Below, in pieces: positions 1 through 13,221 of a stretch of DNA of 64,000 nt. The stretch's first letter is position 1. Each line of letters opens with the position of its first letter. Both the position numbers and the translations under genes were made by a program. The DNA is from Unio delphinus. Taxonomy: Eukaryota > Mollusca > Bivalvia > Unionida > Unionidae. The notes under the pieces were generated by a model that saw only the letters and a program-made list of their open reading frames with translations, was not told where the DNA came from and searched no databases. The DNA is taken from contig JAQISU010000210.1 of the NCBI GenBank assembly GCA_029339505.1, positions 12,987,501 to 13,051,500 on the forward strand, given 5' to 3'.

Positions 1-2015
1 CTGAGCTATATGTAAATAACATATAAAAGAGAAATATGCTGTACTGAAAAAAAGTAACAATAAAAAAGCGCGGCGTGGTGTGTGAAATTAAATTGTTTGT
101 AGCGATGGATTATTGTTTCTGCGTTTATCGTGGTTCCAGCTGTAAAATTACCGAATCGCACAGCAAATAACGCTAAAAAGAAGAGTCATATACAAGTCGT
201 GTGAGTTGGCATTGACAGTTTATACCACTGGATTATCAGAAAAGAATTCACGTTACACTGACATAATTGGAATTATATAAATTATTATTGATTTTGTATT
301 ATTTTTTTAAATCGTTTTTTCTGGTCATGTTAAGGGCCTGCTGAAATCCATCTTGTATTGATCAACAGTTTAGGTTACCTACACGGGCTATTTGCTAATA
401 CAACGAAAACTATTCGCAAATGAATATAGTAACAGAGGTCAAACAATGCAATACATTTCGACTAACGGTTACGATGGGATTGTAGCGGATCTCTCGCCCC
501 TCCCACATCGTTAATATCAAGTTTGGCGTCTCGTATTGTAAGACTATGAATCCAATTCTTATGTTGGCCGTTGAACCCCTCCTTTCAATCCCTTTAGAAA
601 TGTACCTATAATTTTAAATTCATTTGTATGGAGATAAGGTGAAAATGCTGTAACCACAGGCTTCTATTCAGATGATACATTTGCCAGCTTTCCTTCGTTG
701 AAATCTGGCAAGATGAATAACATATACATATACAGATAGACAAAACAGCCAGGATATATTATTTGATTATGTCAACTCAATTTATTCAGTTTGTTTCCAA
801 AAAATATGTTTTGTTTCATTTTTAAAGTCATGCAGTTTGTTTACCTTCTAATCATGCGTCACCGTTTGTTACTTCGCACGTTACCGTATTTACAGGTCAT
901 ACAGAATTTAGACAATTGCGCCTAATCATATGAATGTGTTCAAACCAATGGAAATATTCATTTTTAAACTGTTGCAATTTGTCATGAAACAAATGAACTT
1001 TAATATCTAAGCAGTGTCATATTTTCTACAGCATTTAGTAAATTGAATCTAAAAGGTAAACTAAAAATAATATAATATACAAGATAATGTAACACTCGTA
1101 ACTGTGATTTCCTTGTCTTGGCCCAAAACCCGAGCGTAGATTATTTATCTCACCCAATTCTTTCCTTTACAGTATAAATAAATCTTCACTAGTGTTCAAC
1201 TCCCAATGTTTCCCTTAGTCACTTGAATATAAATATGTTAATAAGTGCTGTGGTGTGATGGTTACATCTAAAGTACACAGTTTATTCGCGTGAGCCAGGA
1301 ACATTAACAACATAAAACGTCTCATTGTAATGAGTTATTATCAGATAATATTATTACCCCCACCCTAATAAAAGATTATAAAAACATGGACCCTAGCGGA
1401 TAATCACCTGCCAAGCTTTCAAGTTCATGGATTCTCTGAAACGTTTTTTTTTTCTCTATCTCTGCTTTGAAATATGGTATGTGCCGCAGTGAAAGTTACA
1501 TAGAGATTATTGTGTTGACGGATAAATGATTGATACGTACATTATTTGTCGATACATATTGCAGGTGTTTTTTTGATTGACCTGGACACAGTGGAATTGC
1601 TTAAAATAATTAGAATAAAGCATGTTTGACACAACAAAATTATCGTGTGTCTAGGTGTTCCGTATTTGATAAGAGTGTTTTGCGGCTAGGAAACGTAAAG
1701 GTTTATTGTCTATGCGTTTGGATCAGTGTTTTCTGTCATAGTTCATTTCACCCAGCATTGAGGTCTTTATCCTATCTCTATCACATTCAATTTTCAGATG
1801 AGCGTCATTGAATGATGTTAACAGTATACAATGTATCTCACACGAAGTATTCAAAACTATTTAATTTGCTGTAGCTACAGGTAATGACGCTGATCTGCAA
1901 ATTGAGCTAGGGCTGCATATAGGATAAAATTAACCATACTGTTGGGAACCATCTAGAATATACCAGAAACCAATACATGTATGCGTGCCTTTGTCTCTCT
2001 TTCTATTTCTCCCCC

Positions 2016-2058
<43 letters not shown>
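2016..2058. repeat. (CT)n microsatellite
   Basis: Near-pure CT dinucleotide run inside intron 3 of copy 1. A longer CT run sits at the paralogous place in copy 2 (29509-29581). Confidence 0.95.
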
Positions 2059-2423
2059 AATATTTTTATCTGGTTTGTTCTCAAATATGGGCTGACCATA
2101 ATTTACTATGTTTTTATTATATATATGTTGTTGTTGTTTTCTATTTCTTATATCTTTGTTGTTGTTGTTATTTTTTATGTAGCAAAAAAGCTTTTGCAGG
2201 GGAAAACATGTGTTTTTGTTTTAAAAAAGGCCTTTTAAATTCAGGAATAAAGTTTCTAGACATTTGTATTGATTCGTCTTTGAATGATAGTATGGCTTGG
2301 AGGAAAAACCTGACTCGCATGGACAAGAATTATCATTGCGTTACTCAGGCATTCAAAATGTAACGCAATAAGTAAAATATTTAAACGGGTATACCTACTG
2401 GTGTTTTGTTGAATCATTTCCTC

Positions 2424-3587
2424 TTGTAATATTTATATCACGGTTGAATAGCAAAGTGTTATTGTCTTCATAAATGCTGTAATATTTATATCACTGTTGA
2501 ATAGCAAAGTGTTATTGTCTTCATGAATGCTGTAATATTTATATCACTGTTGAATAGCAAAGTGTTATTGTCTTCATGAATGCTGTAATATTTATATCAC
2601 TGTTGAATAGCAAAGTGTTATTGTCTTCATGAATGCTGTAATATTTATATCACTGTTGAATAGCAAAGTGTTATTGTCTTCATGAATGCTGTAATATTTA
2701 TATCACTGTTGAATAGCAAAGTGTTATTGTCTTCATGAATGCTGTAATATTTATATCACTGTTGAATAGCAAAGTGTTATTGTCTTCATGAATGCTGTAA
2801 TATTTATATCACTGTTGAATAGCAAAGTGTTATTGTCTTCATGAATGCTGTAATATTTATATCACTGTTGAATAGCAAAGTGTTATTGTCTTCATGAATG
2901 CTGTAATATTTATATCACTGTTGAATAGCAAAGTGTTATTGTCTTCATGAATGCTGTAATATTTATATCACGGTTGAATAGCAAAGTGTTATTGTCTTCA
3001 TGAATGCTGTAATATTTATATCACTGTTGAATAGCAAAGTGTTATTGTCTTCATGAATGCTGTAATATTTATATCACTGTTGAATAGCAAAGTGTTATTG
3101 TCTTCATGAATGCTGTAATATTTATATCACGGTTGAATAGCAAAGTGTTATTGTCTTCATGAATGCTGTAATATTTATATCACTGTTGAATAGCAAAGTG
3201 TTATTGTCTTCATGAATGCTGTAATATTTATATCACTGTTGAATAGCAAAGTGTTATTGTCTTCATGAATGCTGTAATATTTATATCACTGTTGAATAGC
3301 AAAGTGTTATTGTCTTCATGAATGCTGTAATATTTATATCACTGTTGAATAGCAAAGTGTTATTGTCTTCATGAATGCTGAAATATTTATATCACGGTTG
3401 AATAGCAAAGTGTTATTGTCTTCATGAATGCTGAAATATTTATATCACGGTTGAATAGCAAAGTGTTATTGTCTTCATGAATGCTGTAATATTTATATCA
3501 CTGTTGAATAGCAAAGTGTTATTGTCTTCATGAATGCTGTAATATTTATATCACGGTTGAATAGCAAAGTGTTATTGTCTTCATGAA
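2424..3587. repeat. 53-bp satellite, about 22 tandem copies
   Basis: A 53-bp monomer beginning CTGTAATATTTATATCAC is repeated head-to-tail with no spacers about 22 times. Successive CTGTAATATT starts are exactly 53 bases apart (for example 2477 and 2530). Copies are almost identical. The main variation is CACTG versus CACGG at one site, and two neighbouring units read CTGAAAT. The paralogous position in copy 2 (about 31470-31520) holds a single diverged monomer, so the array expanded locally after the gene duplicated. Confidence 0.97.
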
Positions 3588-4079
3588 AAAGCTAGGTGCA
3601 ATCTATTTGTTAAACCTTTCATAAAGTGGTAATTCCTGCATTTCAATAATTCATTGCGGCATCGGTGTGGAGATGTATTCAAAATTAGTAATATTCTCCT
3701 TGTTTGAAGGAAAAAGAAATACATTGTCAAATAAAGAAATTTTCGAAAGGATATTTTTTTTTAAAGTTTACATTATTAAGAGCCACTTATCTCTAAAAAA
3801 AAATGGCTGCAATGGTTAATTTCAATTGAGCATCAACTCTTATATTCTACGCATGCATCGTGTAGAACGTCATTAGTTTTTTTTTTAAATGTTAGCACGA
3901 TTTGAATACAGACGGAATTTGCACTGCGTGTGGTTGTGTGCGCTTGGGTGTGGACCGCTGAAATATATAGAGTAAGTTTCGTCGAAATGAAAGTTGCTAA
4001 ATTTCTAATTTTGAAATTCTATCCAAACTTTATGATGATATTTGATTACAGCCAAACATATTCATTTTAATCATTTCAG

Positions 4080-4192
4080 TGAGTACCACTGCAGTATCCC
4101 AGGGACAGTCAATCACCCCTGTCCAGCAAGGAGCAGCTTATCCCAGTGCTGGTCCCCCACCTCCATATGTCCAGCATCATAATGTGTCTTAG
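4080..4192 (+). CDS. CYYR1-like copy 1, terminal coding exon (cytoplasmic PPPPY tail)
   Basis: Last coding exon of a cysteine- and tyrosine-rich single-pass membrane protein whose upstream exons lie outside the window. The acceptor is TTTCAG at 4074-4079 and the exon enters in phase 1, as in copies 2 and 3. It encodes 36 residues of Pro/Gln-rich tail and stops at TAG 4190-4192. The end is PPPPY followed by VQHHNVS. PPxY motifs are known ligands of WW domains, including NEDD4-type ubiquitin ligases, and are a feature of CYYR1/Shisa-like tails. The exon differs from copy 3 (53377-53489) at only a few codons. Family assignment rests on the exons seen in copies 2 and 3. Confidence 0.82.
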
Positions 4193-4233
4193 AAAACGAT
4201 TGATCTGGCCGGTCCTCCACCGCAAGAAGCGAA

Positions 4234-4237
<4 letters not shown>

Positions 4238-4276
<39 letters not shown>
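4238..4276. repeat. (GA)n microsatellite
   Basis: Pure GA run about 45 bases after the stop codon of copy 1, probably in the 3' UTR. GA runs occur at the same distance downstream of the copy 2 (31938-31999) and copy 3 (53638-53690) last exons, so the tract predates the duplications. Confidence 0.95.
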
Positions 4277-4277
<1 letters not shown>

Positions 4278-6468
4278 AATATTGTGAAAACAACACTTGT
4301 TTAGCCATATGTATGTAGTTAAATAAATATATTTATAATCAGTTGGTATTATCGAACACCTAATTTAATTAACGTGTCAACAAACACTACTGAACTTACT
4401 AACAACTTCACCTTATATGCATATGATTGAAGAATTGAAAATATATTCGTGTTTGAGTTTTAACTTTATATACATATCACTTGGATTCTATCTTAAATGT
4501 CCTGTAAGCCTTCATAAAATTGTACCCCAAGTCGGTCATATCCAACTAATGTTCTTTTACAGAAGTCATGTTTATTATACAGTGTTTAATCTTCAATTTT
4601 AATATTGTACCATTAACAACACTGGCCATTTCCCTTAGCCAACATATGAGGATACAGCTAAATCAATGTCCAAAATATATATTAATTATTTGAAACTGAC
4701 CTTAAACGCACATCGTCTGTAAAGTTTGGCATTTTGCAAATGGCTCATAACTATAGACTCTACTTTAAATCATACTTCTGTGTTTTAGTCACAGTAACTT
4801 TTCCATTGGACCCTGAATTCGATTAGGTTTTCTTCCTTAACCGGACTTTGCAAAACGCTTGATACATACACGTTGTCGACATGAATTATTGTTTACGTAT
4901 AATTTCTCCATCTTAGAAACGGTGACCATGGATTTTGAATTTGTGACATTGAAATCAATGATAGTATGCAGGCTGCACGCAATACGCAGTTTGGTATCTG
5001 TATATACTGGTCAACTAAAATTGTTGTAGAACATTGCGAATACTACCAGACTGATGGATGGCCACTATAATATAAACTGATGCTGCCTGTATACAAAGAT
5101 GAAGCATACTATTGTTAATGTCAGGGCTTTTGTAAGTTATTTTGAAGCAATATACAGCCTTATAATGAGTACTAAGGTAATGTCCTCTTTCCCAGGACAT
5201 AACTATATGTTTTTTTTGTACTAGCAAGCCATTAAACAAATATTCTAGAAGAAATGCCTTGTCATTGTGATTTTGCATTTGACTGATTTATGATAACACA
5301 TTTTCAAGACGACTACCACGTTGGATAACATATCAGCACTTATTTACTTTCAATACCAAACATATACAGTAAGAAGCGTTATGGAAAATTATAATATCAA
5401 TATGAATCTGTATCTAATAGCAGTACTTAAGAAACGTAGTTATATTGACAAATTAACGTATCATTTTAGAGAACCATTTTGACACATACGTATTTTTCGA
5501 AAAGCTATTCCAAAGTTCTTTCCCTAAACTTTGAATCTCTGGTCCTTGATGTATCGATGGATGATGTTCCTTCGTAAATCAGCGAAAGAACCTGAACAAT
5601 AATGCAAATAAAAGCTTGATGTTAAAATGTACTTAATATAGTTTGTATCTGTTTTGATACAGGAGACTCTGGACATATACTCAACAATTAAACACTTTAT
5701 CTTCATTTCGAACACACTATTATGAAAAGACTTTTCCCAAACAGAAAGACGTGAATGTATTTTGAACAAGATTATTATTTCAAGAAACATAATTGAAAGT
5801 GCCAGTGAAGGCAGCAATTGAACAAAGTGTTTAGAGGTACATGTGTATCTTGCCGGCTGCAGGCACAGTTTTATCAGCTATTGTTTCAAATAAACCACCT
5901 TGTTTTTATCTTCTGTATATCCGTTGTTGTAATTTCAATTAACTTAAACAAGTATGCTAGAATTATCATGGATGAAGTCTTCGTCTGTTATTTCGTTTCG
6001 GTTTTACTCAGAGGTTAGTTAAAATCTGGCTTAAATATATAATAGATCTTATGAACTTGTTTCTAGAAATAGAAAGTCGAATGGTATAATTTGGTTGAAA
6101 TGTAAAATGTAGCTCATTGAATTAGTACAGTGAAGCGGACTGTAATATTTACATTTTACCCAGTTTCTCTACTTTTTTCAATACAAAAAAGCGGTCACCA
6201 TCTTTAGAAAAAGCGCCGTTCTTGATATTACATTAAAATACAGTAATTGGGTGAGTCAAGCACGGACTAATGTTATCATAATTGATGACCCAAACAAGTT
6301 CGGTATCCTCTAATCCGTATTCGACATTACACTTTTCCCAAAATTCTTAACTTTGTTCTACTTCCGTAGTGCAACAACAATCACCTACTTTTGTTTGTTT
6401 CTTTGCAGCAAATTTAATATAGAAAAAATATAAACGAACACACGAACACACTTATGTATATATGTATG

Positions 6469-6543
<75 letters not shown>

Positions 6544-9500
6544 TTGTATTTATTTATATATTTCATGCTTCAAATAGAAGGTCACATAGTGCATGTCCAC
6601 AGCATAAAACGCATTGCCTTCTTTCAAGTAATTTATATAGATGACCAATCATTATTCTGTTTTCTTTCTGCTCATAAAATTCGGCTTAGGTTGATACGTA
6701 GACCCTTGAAATTTTCTAGAAAATGAAAATTATAATGTTCAAGTTTAACCACATGAAAGCTGTCTATTTGTAACATTGATCTGGCGTCAGGATAAAATAA
6801 AAATATTAATTGCAATATTTAAAACTAGGTAAAACAATTTCATTAAAATACCAATTAAGTAAGACCTAATACTATTAATTTCACAGAGTTGTGGGTTTAT
6901 TTAATTCCATTCAATAGGTTAACTCATTCATAAATTAATGTAATTCCATAATACGGTATAAGATAACTACATAATGGTTCAATAAAAGGTGAATCCCTGT
7001 ATCTTTTGTACGACATACATGATTATTAACTGCTAAATATATACGATAGCCATCAATGTGTATATCGACCATTTGCCAATTGTTGAAGTGAGTGTTTGTT
7101 GTTTTTACTTCTCTCACATAAACTGACTCCATTTTTGTATCATGCTTGAAAGGCACATGCGACGGATTTTCATATGCTTCCAAAATACTTGGTAAATCCA
7201 TTCAGAGAACTTACGACGCCAGTGTAGTGGGCATAGTGTATGTATCCAGTAAAATTGCTTTGAACATCATATGCATCCTCTGAAACGACAGGAAAAATAG
7301 GAACAAAGCAAAACTATGACTTAGAATATATGAAAGGAGAAATGTTTAAAGCAAATATTTTTCTATCAGTATCTTACATTGTGTGAAAAAAACATAAAGT
7401 GTGTACTATATTGAAAAGATTTTCGAACGAGGACTAAGACCAGTGGGCAAAGCGTCAGGTCTAGTAAGTTGGAAAGAATGTTGATCACCAGTGTTACGAT
7501 TTAATGTTTTAAAAAATAACAACAAAGAGAAAAGACAACAAGCCTTGTAAAATGTATCAAATATAATATTTTTTCCTAAGATACGAGGTGAAAAAAAATG
7601 ATGAGTGAACGGAGTTAGAATCCAGTTAAAAAATGGGATGTGACGGTGCCTGTTGTGGTCAGCAAAGATCCACTGTCTCAATTTTCATATTATTCCAGTT
7701 TCGAACTAAACTAAATATATTATGTTCGAATTTTGTTTGAACACTTGTATTTTTTTTTTCATAGAAAAGAACCACTTGAATTTCAATAATTTGACTATAA
7801 TAAAAATTTAACTGGCACTGGCCCCACCATAATAACAACATAATATGTCAATTATTTTCAGCCCGAATTACACACTTCTATAAACTAATAGCTATACGCT
7901 GAAACGTAAAACAGAATCCCGGATGAGAGTTTAATGTTTCTGTTCTTGCAAAAGTGTTTGTAACGATATATAAAAGCCACCCGTCACGTAATCCATCTAT
8001 GCCTTTGACTTAAGTTAATGATTCTTACTCTGGGAACAATATACATTTTAAACAGTTGTTTACCGAAATTGGCATTGATTTGGCGACGAGGTCAGAAACG
8101 ATATACATCGTTAGTTGTTTATATCAATAAACTTTTTTAAATATACATAACACCAGAGTTGTAATTTAATATTACGAAAACAGATAATCCATATCAGAGT
8201 TTTTTTTCGAGAATGATTTATGGCACCTGTTTCTTTTCTATTAATTCATCAGAACAGGCATGATAAATTCAACCTAACCTGAAGGATATAAACATATTTA
8301 AAGTATTGTAATCAGCACAAGATTAAATACCAGAATTATTCTAATGATAACATTACAATAGACTTGGCATTTCTATCTTTCTAGTCGCAACTGTAGTAAT
8401 TCTGCAGCCATCATTGCACATATCGTGTACTTCAATAATTGATACGTAATGTATGCTCTTTGTAAGAAAACATTCCTGATTTAAAAAGTAATGGACTTGT
8501 CTGGTTTATTTTATATCAAATCAGTTAATCATATTCTTCACATATTTTATATTGATATTCTTTTCATTTTACATGTTTATTTCATATACGAATATAGACA
8601 CATAAGGAACGGTTCTTTCACGTCACATAACATAATAAGTGGTAACGCTTGGTTCACTAAAATCAATTTGGTATGTGACACGTAAGATTTCCCGTTAGAT
8701 CAAATAAAATTATACAACGGTATAAATCCAGCCGTATCGTTCACTAAGGATGTGCTGTGCCACGGTAACAATTTTCACAAGGCCGAAAGGTCGCACACCT
8801 CTATAAAATGTTTAGGCAAAGATTACATTCAATGAATGAAACAATAATTCATTTCACAATGTATGAGTTAACAAAGATCCATAAGATAAGATACAGAATT
8901 AGTGTGTCCGCAGCGTACATGGTGCACAACCTTCGCCAGCTAGTGGTAGATACTAAAACGTCCCCTATAGGAGAGATTCGAAAGATGGAATGAGACGCTT
9001 TAAAACATTGTGGAAGTTAATAGTCATTGTGCTCGAAGACGTACTGGAAACGAAACAAGAATTGGTGATTAAACCTAATTTTGATTCAGTAACAACATCA
9101 ACAGTAGCAACACTAGGATCCCGAGATACTTGATCCATAAATGGAAGACATGGAAAGAGATGTAAACTATCCACATCCACATTCTCCTCCGTGTATCCAT
9201 TAACCCTTTGGGTGGGGATCGTTGGATTATGATATATGATGAGTATAGTAGGGGTAGAGTAACTAATGTAGAGGGATGGTTAAAAAGTAAAGCAAAATAA
9301 CTGACACTATTTAAAAATTGGACCACTTCAGAAAAGCTATCGGACTTACATGTATAGCACTATTTGTTGGTTGTATATATGCTTGCGCATGTTATTGTCC
9401 AAGTTTACTATCAAACGTAACTTTAAAATGCATTATCTTATGAGTGTGGTTGTATTGTAGTCATAAACACTACATAGGCTTGCCTTTTCCGATTGTTTAT

Positions 9501-10369
9501 TTATATTAGCTTCAATTTAGACCATGTACACTTTTATCACTTAAGTAGTTTTGTTATTTTGTAATTATAAAAATATAAGATTTGACTACTACACATGACG
9601 TTCGTTAATATTATTGTGCGGCATTGGATATTATTCAAAGTGTTTTTATTGCAAAGAACTAGACATTCGTATTTCCAAAAGTAATCAAACAGTGGGTGTA
9701 TGCTAATAGTTTTGGTTGTTGATAGCATTACCAAAGAGTGTATCTTGGTAGAAATCAAAACGGCTTTGTTATATAGTATCCAAAACAAAGTCGTTAAATA
9801 TTCTATCAGACGTGGTATATTTGGATCGTATATAGCAAAACGTGGTGTGGGATATTAATCAATAAGGGTGTGTTGAATATTATTCAAAAAATGTTGTTGG
9901 TAATATATCAAACGTGGGTGATGGATAATTAATTAAAGAAGTGAAATGTGTTAGTGCACAAGTAAGTGCTGGATAGTACTCAAAAACATAAAGCGTTGAA
10001 ATGAAAATGAAATGAAAATGAGACAATGGCTGCTGCAGGGAGTACTTTATTAGCAATGCGCTCTGTAATATCTAAAATGTTAACACTACTCTTCCCCCCA
10101 AAAAAAAAATCCTAGAAGGGTATTCACACTTATATAGGCTATACCTTAATGCTAATTTCTGTTTCAGCTATCAAGCGCCACTTCGATGTTTATTTCCTGC
10201 AGACCTCCAAATACTATATGCCATATTTAATGTCTAGATTGCGCTGCCTCTTTTTTAGAAACCGCGAATGTTGTTATAAAATTACACAACACAGGACTTC
10301 TTCAACGCAATTTATTTTGTCTGATTTTAGACAACCGTGACTCCGCCAACTAAGAATGCTGTCTTTGTC
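4277..10369. other. Intergenic stretch, no supported gene
   Basis: Positions 4340-4615 match the sequence downstream of copy 3 (53770-54055), so this part belongs to the duplicated unit. Beyond that I see only short ORFs without domains, an AT microsatellite, and at 8491-8560 a short block resembling 33521-33580 in the second element block. Around 9600-9980 a loose TGGATATTATTCAAA-like phrase recurs every few tens of bases; it is too degenerate to define a monomer. Confidence 0.5.
6473..6537. repeat. (AT)n microsatellite
   Basis: Uninterrupted TA/AT dinucleotide run flanked by GTAT repeats. It generates Tyr-Ile repeat ORFs that are artefacts. Confidence 0.95.
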
Positions 10370-10373
10370 CAGC

Positions 10374-10475
10374 CTAAAAGCCGTTATATCTGAGATCAAG
10401 TCTTTATTCACGCTTGTCATGACTCTAAAAGCCGTTATATCTGAGATCAAGTCTTTATTCACGCTTGTCAAGACT
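10374..10475. repeat. 51-bp direct duplication
   Basis: Two adjacent, nearly identical copies, each starting CTAAAAGCCGTTATATCTGA, 51 bases apart. The related stretch in the second element block (about 33580-33640) has one diverged copy, so the duplication is specific to this block. Confidence 0.9.
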
Positions 10476-10654
10476 CTAGAAGTGCACAAGAATAATAAGT
10501 CCCATTATACTATGCGAAGTGTAATTGCAAACGAATCGAGTACTTATATTTTGATGTCAGTATTCCAAATGAAGTTCATCAAATGAATATGTTAATTTTA
10601 CCACACGACTATTTTAAAATTAGAAGAGCCAAAAACATGTGTTCCCAAACAAAC

Positions 10655-11002
10655 ATGTGTTTTAACTGTCGATTACGTTGCACATAGATATAAAAAAACA
10701 TACCCGTTATTACCTAAAAGAGCTGTTGGAGTTGCTTCTGAATTTGAACGAACATATCAGAAAGTATGTTGGACCTCAAGGTGATATACGATGGCCAAGT
10801 GAACTACAGGATGATTAGGGCAAATAATATCTCAGCGCAGTATCGTCATTGATGAAAAACGATAATGGAAAGGTACGACGAGGACATACCGCAAATCATC
10901 ATTGCATTAAAAAATGAAATTATTCATGCATCGGCTATGACACCCGGTAGTGCAATCACAATAAAACCTATACCAATACAACAACATTTACGTTCTTTCT
11001 AA
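10655..11002 (+). pseudogene. Decayed Polinton-like integrase (rve core), block 1
   Basis: Relic of a retroviral-type (DDE/rve) integrase as carried by Maverick/Polinton-like elements, which would cut and join element ends. One frame gives VDYVAHRYKK, resembling the first catalytic Asp region (family pattern DVxSRYKEAEPL). After a frame change, a second frame gives GDIRWPSELQ and later VRRG, resembling the family's WPxLLQxDxGxEF...RRG region. In this copy the QxDxG region carries an in-frame stop. The last residues, ending QQHLRSF then a stop near 11000, match the relics at 32.1-32.5 kb. Frameshifts and stops show it is non-functional. Family assignment is from remembered motif patterns, not a search. 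Confidence 0.6.
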
Positions 11003-11559
11003 GTTTTTGCATTTGCATTCTAGTAGTATAAATTATATGCTGACTAGTTAACCATTTGTTTGCCTCTCATATATTTCTTGCTTTTGTCCAATCGTATTGT
11101 GTTGTTATTATCTCAAACAGCATATATTTCAATAATGTAGCTTGTAATTATATTAATTGTTCACATTTCCTTTTGTCCCAGAATTATGATTTTAAACAAA
11201 CATTACAGGCTATCCTTAACTATAAGTGAAATGCTTGGTCACTCAATTATAGACGAGAGCATCAAAATTATTTAAAGTCTCTTATGTATCGATTACGAAA
11301 AATGAGAATCCAGACCTCACCTCGATTAACCATGTGCCGTGACATTTGATAATTATTCCGGTCAGAATTTAAGAGCATCCTTTGTATAGTAACACGCCTG
11401 AAATGTTCAGGAGTAAAACTAAGGAATACACTCCCTTCGTTGAACACATGAAATAGGTTAAAGCAGACTTTTGTAAACAATAAAGAATAGAGGAAATTTG
11501 TATTTCGACCAAGTTAACTTTAAACGTTAAAAGGTTTATTATCGTTTAGATCACCAGAA

Positions 11560-11860
11560 TGAGCCCAGAGTGATAGAGTGGTCTAAAGCGTTTTCCGTTA
11601 CGTATCACTGCCATCTCACTTCTGTCTGCGTGGGTTCGAGTCTAAGATTCGGCTAATGTAGTTATGTGAGAAAATTTCTTGTTGGTCGGACTTTATTTCC
11701 GAGGGTTTAGCCGGGTTCTTTCTGCACCAATAATACTGGTCGCCATATATTAGCCCATCATGTGATGGAAACATATTGTTAAACTCAACAACAATAAGAT
11801 ATCTAGGTCTGCATGCCATTGTACTGTGCATACATATGTAGTGTGCATACATAACAGCAA
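11560..11860 (+). repeat. tRNA-derived SINE-like element, block 1
   Basis: The head resembles a tRNA gene: an A-box-like GATAGAGTGGTCTAAAGCG near 11572 and a B-box-like GGTTCGAGTCT at about 11633. A non-tRNA body follows, including GCCGGGTTCTTTCTGCACCA. The body recurs at 32780-32975. No folding tRNA with an acceptor stem is evident, so this is called a SINE rather than a tRNA gene. It lies inside the decayed element block. Confidence 0.6.
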
Positions 11861-11869
11861 GTGGTTACG

Positions 11870-13080
11870 TAAAGCAGTAGACGCATATCAAGATACTAAA
11901 TTTTTATCACAAGTTATGTACAACGAAGAGAAAGAACCCCAATAGAAATGTCATATCTCGCCCCTTATACTTTAATACAGTGGTCGATTGAGCAGTTCGA
12001 TGGAAAGTAGAAGAGGGATTGGTCAAGCCTTATGCCATATGCATTGCATAACCTAGATGTTATTCTTAGCTATCACATTTTTCTTGCGGCAATTGTTGTT
12101 GTTTATGATTGCATAAGATGTTACAAATCAAGCATTTTAATGTTTAAACAAGATGAAAGAACATGGATTATTTTGGTTTGATAGTGAGTTCGACGCAAAT
12201 GTATTTTAATGAATATCAGCTGAGAAAAAGAAAAAGCGATAAACTTTCGTTTGTGGTTATTACATTAGCTCGATCATATTTAGGTCCACGATGAAGAAGG
12301 TCATCTGTAACATTCACTATTGGATTCCAGGTAGATTGGGTGGACTAATTGGTTATTGATTACTAACACACACATTACTTATTTACAGAAAACAATAATT
12401 AATTCTTTTCGCCTGACACTCCTCCATGGGGTCTTACAAACAATATGTTGAGCTTCAATGTTCTTTACCCTGCAGTGATAAGTCAAACGTGTGATCTAAT
12501 CCACTCTATATACCACATTGTTAAGATCTTTACCTCTGGGACAAAATTATCCAATATACCTTGTAAGTGTTCATCTTGACTAAGCATCGAGCAGTAATTG
12601 TGTTGCCGTTGACTACATTGATATATCGGTCAACCTTAAGAGTGTTCTCTAATCAGGAAAATGATCATATTAGTGACTTGGTGAAACAACATGATACTAA
12701 ATGTTTATTTTACTCTGATAATTGTGGCATGGTTCTGGATGTAACTTATCCTCCCAATCAACGTAATTATGTTGTGTTATGTAATAATCTAGAAACATAT
12801 ATCCTAGAATATTAGTGTTCTGAGTATAATTAGAATCTGAATGTACTAGTATGTTCAGTGCATTGTTCGAAGGCAAGAGAAAAGAGATGAAGATGGCATT
12901 CACCTGATTCTGAAGAGCAAATATGTGTCAAAGGAGTCAACATGATTTCAAGTAAATCATTTAGTCACCACTATGATACTTATGTGTAGTTATGAGCAGT
13001 GTTTAACTGACATCGTTTTTCCAGGATTGCATGCAACCATACCCACTAAAATAACATCACTGTGGTCATATCTAGTACTC
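11870..13080. pseudogene. Decayed element segment with repeated 'DERTWIIWFDSEFD' reading
   Basis: The segment 12150-12360 recurs at about 33295-33510 and 35040-35260. The clearest + strand reading begins DERTWIIWFDSEFDANV, followed by VTFTIGF.VDWVD. A second shared part (12560-12815 and 35540-35740) reads LPLTTLIYRSTL..FSNQENDHISDLV. All copies carry stops or frame breaks. I do not recognise the protein. Its place next to integrase relics and its triple occurrence suggest it belongs to the same Polinton-like element. Confidence 0.4.
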
Positions 13081-13221
13081 CACAATCCACTGTGTCCGTA
13101 TTAGATACATCTTTGAGAAATTCAGCGCTTATCAACTGGTCAATATTATCATTTGAAATATTATGCGCAAGATTTCTAATTGTTTCGTGGAGATATTCTA
13201 ATATTACTTTTCACCATTAGG

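Larger units (their letters stand above)
1..4079 (+). other. Intron 3 of CYYR1-like copy 1 (partial)
   Basis: The first ~250 bases match the start of intron 3 in copy 2 (about 26980-27220) and copy 3 (about 52500-52710). The upstream exons of this copy therefore lie just outside the window. The block around 1040-1960 matches 27700-29470 in copy 2. The intron ends with a pyrimidine-rich tract and CAG at 4077-4079. Apart from a CT run and the 53-bp satellite, no coding content is visible. Confidence 0.7.

Noticed and set aside
2424..3587. Possible CRISPR array
   Set aside because: Monomers are contiguous with no unique spacers, and the context is eukaryotic intron; it is an ordinary satellite.
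11565..11645. Functional tRNA gene
   Set aside because: A- and B-box-like motifs are present but no acceptor stem or anticodon arm fits, and the sequence continues into a repeated SINE body.
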